Below are positions 58,771-64,000 of a stretch of DNA of 64,000 bases, piece after piece. The DNA comes from Rhizophagus clarus (lineage: Eukaryota; Glomeromycota; Glomeromycetes; Glomerales; Glomeraceae): positions 620,001 through 684,000 of the forward strand of contig BLAL01000285.1 in NCBI GenBank assembly GCA_015698045.1, in the 5' to 3' direction. The notes below the pieces were generated by a model. That model saw only the letters and a program-made list of their open reading frames with translations. It ran no database searches and was not told where the DNA came from. A program made the translations under genes and the position numbers. Each line of letters starts with the position of its first letter. The stretch's first letter is position 1.

Positions 58771-59929
58771 AGTCGCGCCCACAGCCATGGTCACGTGTCA
58801 CAACCAATCAGAAAATGTACCCGACATTAGAAAAAAAAACGAAAAGCTAAAAAAAACTGATAGTTTTCTTGATATTATATGGAATAATTATTTTGTTACT
58901 TTAAAAAATGCTAGTTACACCATGAATGTTCAAGTTAACTTAGTAAAAACTAACATCTAAGTGATCTCACACCACTGAATGATTTTACTTAATCCCAAAA
59001 GGCCAATAAAGTGCTAAAATAATGCAGTAAAGTAAAAAAAATTAATCACGCGCGCGCACTGCAATTTCAGACGAAAATATTTATACTTTTGCAAATATTA
59101 AAGGCATACTGATAAAAATTAATATTCGGCAGTTCTATACCTGATAAATAACTTTGCTTAAGCTTCCAGACCTATTTCGTTTAGAAAAGTCTTAGAATCA
59201 CGCTATAAAATTAAAAAACAAATTTAACTCAATAATTTCTTTTAAAAAATAATTCGTTTTCACAAATATTTAAGTAATATTAATAAAGAAATAATATGAG
59301 TGCTTCATACTTGCTAAAAAAATCTAAAAAAACGCATTTATTATAAATAAAAAATCGCTCACAGTTTTATATAATAATATTAATAATATTCTACACGCAA
59401 GTTATCAAAAGTATTCGATTCCTTTTTATTGTTTAATGGTTTTTGGATTTTTAAAAATATTTTTAAAATATGAGAAAAAGGAGATAGAGAGAGTCAAGAG
59501 AATTTTGTTGTATCAGTTAACAATAAGCAAATTAGTATGGCTGATCGTGATCTGTGGCGCGGCGCATACGCCGTCAACCTGACACACTTTTCAGACATGC
59601 CATTTTTTTTCCATATTATTATCAATAAAGGAGAACTAAAAGAGACGTACAAGAGTACTTTTTGCCACGCTTTTTTACATTGCAAAGACACTTTACATTG
59701 AGCAAAGTCATTCTTAAAATTTTAGTATTATTAGATAAAATGTCACATTGTGAAATATTCAGATGTTTAATGTTTTTTTTTATTGTGGATCAGAATGGAA
59801 ACGACCAATATCAAAAGCTTTTAATTATAGCAACGGTACAACCCAGATTTCATTTTGAAATTAATTAAGAAATATACATAATAATACATGTTTCTCGTTA
59901 AATTTATAAAGTTAAATATCCGCATCACG
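58771..59929. other. Gene-free stretch downstream of the peptide precursor
   Basis: It contains an alternating CGCGCGCG run (59048-59056), and at 59650-59735 one copy of the TTTTTTACATTGCAAAG repeat that also occurs twice beyond the other side of the precursor gene. No gene. Confidence 0.5.
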
Positions 59930-60891
59930 TTAGTATCCATATCGTTTGTATCCGTAGGGTTCTGCTTCTGCGTCACGTTTGTATCCATAAGGTTCTGCGT
60001 CCGCATCCCGTTTGTATCCATAACGTTTGTATCCGTAGGGTTCTGCTTCTGCGTCACGTTTGTATCCATAAGGTTCTGCGTCCGCATCCCGTTTGTATCC
60101 ATAACGTTTGTATCCGTAGGGTTCTGCTTCTGCGTCACGCTTGTATCCATAAGGTTCTGCGTCCGCATCCCGTTTGTATCCATAACGTTTGTATCCGTAG
60201 GGTTCTGCGTCCGCGTCACGTTTGTATCCATAACGTTTGTATCCGTAGGGTTCTGCTTCTGCGTCACGTTTATATCCATAAGGTTCTGCGTCCGCATCCC
60301 GTTTGTATCCATAACGTTTGTATCCGTAGGGTTCTGCGTCCGCGTCACGTTTGTATCCATAACGTTTGTATCCGTAGGGTTCTGCTTCTGCGTCACGTTT
60401 ATATCCATAAGGTTCTGCGTCCGCATCCCGTTTGTATCCATATCGTTTGTATCCGTAGGGTTCTGCTTCAGCGTCACGTTTGTATCCATAAGGTTCTGCG
60501 TCCGCATCCCGTTTGTATCCATATCGTTTGTATCCGTAAGGTTCTGCTTCAGCGTCACGTTTATATCCGTAAGGTGCTGCATCCGCATCCCGTTTGTATC
60601 CATATCGTTTGTATCCGTAGGGTTCTGCTTCAGCGTCACGTTTGTATCCATAAGGTTCTGCGTCCGCATCCCGTTTGTATCCATATCGTTTGTATCCGTA
60701 GGGTTCTGCTTCAGCGTCACGTTTATATCCGTAAGGTGCTGCATCTGTCAATAATGATTATTAAAAGAATCGTTTTAATATAAATAGTGATAAATAAAAA
60801 TTTTTTTTTTTCTTTTTTAGTAAGAGATAATTTACTTACTCGCTAAAACAATAGCGAAGGCGAAAAACAGCAATAAATATTTTAATTGCAT
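59930..60891 (-). CDS. Kex2-processed repeat peptide precursor (predicted product Tyr-Gly-Tyr), two exons
   Basis: Exon 1 (60891-60840) encodes the signal peptide MQLKYLLLFFAFAIVLA. A 95-nt intron (60839-60745, GTAAGT to GACAG) joins within an AAT codon to exon 2 (60744-59930); total 288 residues. After the signal peptide the protein is entirely repeats ending in Lys-Arg: DADAEPYGYKR, DAEAEPYGYKR and YGYKR, arranged mostly as a 27-residue (81-bp) super-unit. I count 30 KR sites and 31 YGY, the last directly before the stop. KR is the Kex2 site; DA, EA, EP, NA and AP are X-Ala/X-Pro dipeptides of the kind Ste13-like peptidases remove, as in yeast alpha-factor. The expected secreted product is a single tripeptide, YGY. 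The role (pheromone, signal or other) is unknown. Long open frames on the opposite strand here are by-products of the repeat. Confidence 0.9.
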
Positions 60892-61679
60892 GATTGATTT
60901 TCGTGTGATATATATAATTTGAATCTTGTTTGTTAATTAGTTTAAAGAAATTTTTTCTCCTCTTTCTCAAAGTGTTTATATAAGAAATTTTTCAATAGTA
61001 ACTCGTATTTCAAATTACTTCAAGATCATATTTTTTTCCACGTTTTTTTTACACTACAAAGCCACTTTACATTGATAAAATCATAAAATTGTAATATTAT
61101 TAACGAAGGTGAGGTGTACGGGAGTATTTTTGCCACATTTTTCTGCATATGAAAAAATTTCATTGAATCGGAATCGAAATTGTTTGATGACGTTAATGAC
61201 ATTAATATATAATTTTCCACGTTTTTTTACATTGCAAAGCCACTTTACATTGATAAAGTGAAAACGCGCAGTTATTCATAAAAATGAGGTGTACGAGAGT
61301 ATTTTTGTCACGTTTTTGATAGTCTTATTTTGAGTATTCATTGTTTTTACTTCGCAGCCACTTTTGTCAGGTTTACTCAATGTAAATTAATAATTGGTCA
61401 TGAATCGCATGGTTAATGCTAAGCCATCCTAAATAAAAATCGTTCAAAATATTCTTCCGTATGAAGAAAATAATAGAAGAATAAATAAAGTATTAAAAAG
61501 CAATTTTTAAACTTCTTTCAATATTCCCCTTTAAAAATAATATCTCTGTAGAAGAAATAAAGGAAGAAAAACCTGTAAAAATACATTTGGCTAACTATTT
61601 ATATATGGCGTACCCTTAAGTTAGACTGTTTGTTACTGGTTCAAGATGGATTCACCCGGGTATGCTGATCAATTTGACA
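60892..61679. other. Promoter of the peptide precursor and flanking repeats
   Basis: The promoter (60892-61020) is shared with the orphan leader at 55575-55860. Beyond it two tandem copies (about 61028-61150 and 61208-61325) of a unit containing CCACGTTTTTTTACA, AAGCCACTTTACATTGATAA and GAGGTGTACG occur; a third copy lies on the other side of the gene at about 59640-59735. Confidence 0.6.
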
Positions 61680-62110
61680 GGACCGGTTACGATTACCGGG
61701 TTTAAACCGGTTGTCGTTTAGACCGAATATTAGCATAGACAGTTGTGGATCTACAAAATTACAGCTGATTTCATAATGTACGGGACACATGACAAAATTT
61801 GATGCCGACTGCCGAGACTTTTAGGTTGCCGGCTTGTCGGATAATATACATATAGTTACTATAGTTATGTTTCTATCCACGAGTTTATTTTTATATTTCT
61901 ATTTGCCGACAACCGGCAACCTGACAAGTTCTCGGCATGTGATGTGTCCCATACATTATGAAATCATCTGTAATTTTAGGCCAGTTTGTGTTGTTAATCT
62001 AGATAAATTTAGATTACTTAAATTCATAAATTCTAGCTGTTAATGAGAAATTAACCATTCGGGTTAAAACGATAATTGAACCGGTTTAAAACCGATTTTA
62101 TCGCAATCGG
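61680..62110. mobile_element. Nested foldback elements
   Basis: The outer arms are rich in ACCGGTT words (61680-61721, inverted at 62066-62110). Inside them, a second inverted pair is formed by AAATTACAGCTGATTTCATA (61757 onward) and its inverse (61936-61978), with GCCGGCTTGTCGG-like inner arms. It is non-coding, and the order of insertion is inner into outer. Confidence 0.6.
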
Positions 62111-64000
62111 AAATTTGGCCTTAATTAATGCCCCCAAATTATTAATATCAAGTGATTTGACCGACTTAAAAAGCACCTTATAAAGCTAAAAAGCACCCAT
62201 AAAAAACAGGCTGCAAACTACAATTACTTATAATTTAAGGGATAACTGTTTCACTTACTGCTGAAGCCTAGAGGTGAACTATTCCTATAATTATAATGGT
62301 ATGATATCTATTATTTATCTGTCATCGAAGTAGCCACTTTTTTTTTCATTTAACGCTGAAATATAATATTTTTACCTTTAGTAATAAATTGGGCTGTTTT
62401 ATAAACGTTTTTTTTTGTCATATTTGTTTCTTCTTCTTAACAAATTGGTATTCAAGAAAAAAGCCTAGCATTAATATCAATTTATGGAACCAAAATTAGA
62501 GATTGGAACCGGTTAATGACAACCCGGGTCACTCAAATTATAGCTTTTTTCATAATGTACAGAACACATCCATTTTTATTTACATTCGGCAAAACCCGAT
62601 AAAACTAAGAATAAGGTAAAATTATATCATCAGATTCGGGGTATAGTCTTTATTTCATTTGATCTCTACCAAAAAAATTTGTATGACGTTTTATATATGT
62701 GACGTAATAATTGCCTTTCATTAGTTGAAGAAATGCAGTTTCAATGATGTTTCATCTATGTAAATTCTACAGAAACTTGTCCAGTTTTTGTTGTGTGCAC
62801 GTAATATCCATAGTATTTCCAACTTTTCTAGAAATTTCCTAAATATTTAATGGAAATTGTACAGGTTTCCATCATGTATACTAGAGTGTCTACGTTGTTT
62901 CACATGACATTTGTCCAGTTTTACCAAGTTATGAAATCAGCTATAAATCAAGTTGAACCAGATGAACACTTGACAAGCCAGGTATCCGTATAAATGACCT
63001 GGGTTACAAATCGGATGAGCGACCAGGATAATGCCACGTAAAATAATCATTTTTCTGGATTAGAATGTTATTCTCTAACTAAGATTGAGAATTAATAAAT
63101 GTTAGAATAGTATTATATTATTGTTCGAATTAAACTCCTACGATCTTTTTATATGTTTTTTTCTTGAATTTGAATCACGATAGTAAATAAGATAAAAATA
63201 ATATATATATATATACATAATTATATTAATATTAATATTGTGCATTTAGAAAACAAATTTACAAAATTGAAAATTCAAAACATTTCTGAAGACTTGAAAT
63301 TCCCTGAAAATACTCCAGACTTTTATTCAGAATTAATACAACAATGTTGAGATCGTATTTAAAAGATGATGAATGCCCTATAAAAAAAACTGGATACGTT
63401 TTTAATAAGAATTTTATATGATTTTTTTCCTAAAAATAACGTGTAGTCACTATAGACCGTTGAAAAGATACAGAAAATGCACAATTCCGTATCACTATAA
63501 ATATTATTGCTTATTAAATTTACCGTTTATATTACAATTTTACTAGACTTTATTTACATAAATTTAATCAGATCACGTTTAACTCGCTGACAAACATTTC
63601 ACCAACAAAAGTTTCGCCAACAGGATCGTTTCACCGACAGGTCATCTCACCGACATTTATAAAAAAATTTTTTTTAAATGAATAAAAAAATTTTATTATT
63701 ATCCTAATACATAGCCACAAAATTTTTTTATTACGTATACACAATTATTTTCAAATAATATTGTAAACATATCTTCAAAACTCTTTTTATTTTCATCAAC
63801 TGAAACAATATTCTTTTTTATTCTCATCAAAATTTTTTTTTTTTAAAAAAAAAAAAAATGTGAAGTTATTCCCTTTATTCGTAATAAACCTAAAATAATG
63901 TTCATGGTTTTATCATGGTTAAAGATAAAAATAGAAATTATATGTAAATAAATACATTAATGTTACTATTTGATTATACTAGAGAATATGAATTTATAAA
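62111..64000. other. Gene-free end of window with foldback and repeat remnants
   Basis: A further foldback (about 62500-63010) has arms AACCCGGGTCA and TTATAGCTTTTTTCATAATG matching inverted sequence at 62930-63005. A cluster of TTTCACCGACAGG-like words lies at 63595-63650, and an AT run at 63202-63216. No gene. Confidence 0.45.

Noticed and set aside
59888-60754. Long open frames on the plus strand and in a second minus frame across the peptide repeat
   Set aside because: They arise because the 81-bp repeat is a multiple of three. Only the minus frame with the spliced signal peptide and KR-ended units makes biological sense.
63375-63395. Fourth end of the CCCTATAAA element (CCCTATAAAAAAAACTGG)
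   Set aside because: Only the first dozen bases match, no TGTCCAGA words follow and no partner end is present.

Overview
This window is most consistent with a nuclear contig of an arbuscular mycorrhizal fungus of the Rhizophagus type (Glomeromycotina). The DNA is strongly AT-rich. Genes are small and split by short introns of about 70-105 nt with GTAAGT-like donors. There are TKL-type protein kinases of the lineage-expanded kind, one fused to Sel1 repeats. Transposon debris (Ty3/gypsy, non-LTR, hAT, MITE and Helitron-like pieces) fills most of the rest. The species call is inference from gene content. I saw no rRNA, tRNA or CRISPR.

Layout. 0-6.7 kb: a broken Ty3/gypsy pol gene (RT-RNase H, then a truncated integrase), an antisense coiled-coil ORF, a GC-rich structured island, a short unknown ORF and a decayed non-LTR ORF1. 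7.7-11 kb: a kinase pseudogene and an apparently intact two-exon kinase on the other strand. 13.3-14.3 kb: a 5'-truncated retroposon bounded by a 15-bp target duplication. 14.5-15 kb: a two-exon small secreted cysteine-rich protein. 16.7-25 kb: a pseudogene and an intact copy of an unknown three-exon family (further intact copies at 35.9 and 49.6 kb), with several MITEs. 25.9-27.2 kb: a hairpin-rich minisatellite array ending in a Helitron-like terminus. 27.4-28.9 kb: a kinase pseudogene split by a hAT-type MITE. 30.6-32 kb: a six-exon multi-pass membrane protein. 40 kb: a two-exon membrane protein with a lysine-rich repeat tail. 44.6-47.1 kb: a five-exon kinase/Sel1 protein. 52.6-53.7 kb: another dead kinase. 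56.7-58.8 kb: a hAT transposon with perfect 20-bp terminal repeats. 59.9-60.9 kb: a two-exon gene for a Kex2-processed repeat peptide precursor.

The most interesting object is the peptide precursor. A 17-residue signal peptide is followed by 30 Lys-Arg-ended units. Every unit reads as a run of X-Ala/X-Pro dipeptides followed by Tyr-Gly-Tyr, so Kex2, Kex1 and Ste13-like processing would turn the whole protein into 31 copies of one tripeptide, YGY. A second, decayed copy of its leader exon, intron and promoter lies 5 kb away. Second in interest is the three-exon family: three intact copies with identical exon 2 and exon 3 lengths and one dead copy. It has two motifs that loosely recall Bcl-2 BH1 and BH2, which is a speculative reading. 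Several miniature transposons are saturated with one short motif in both orientations, and intact paralogues in the window serve as empty sites for some of these insertions.
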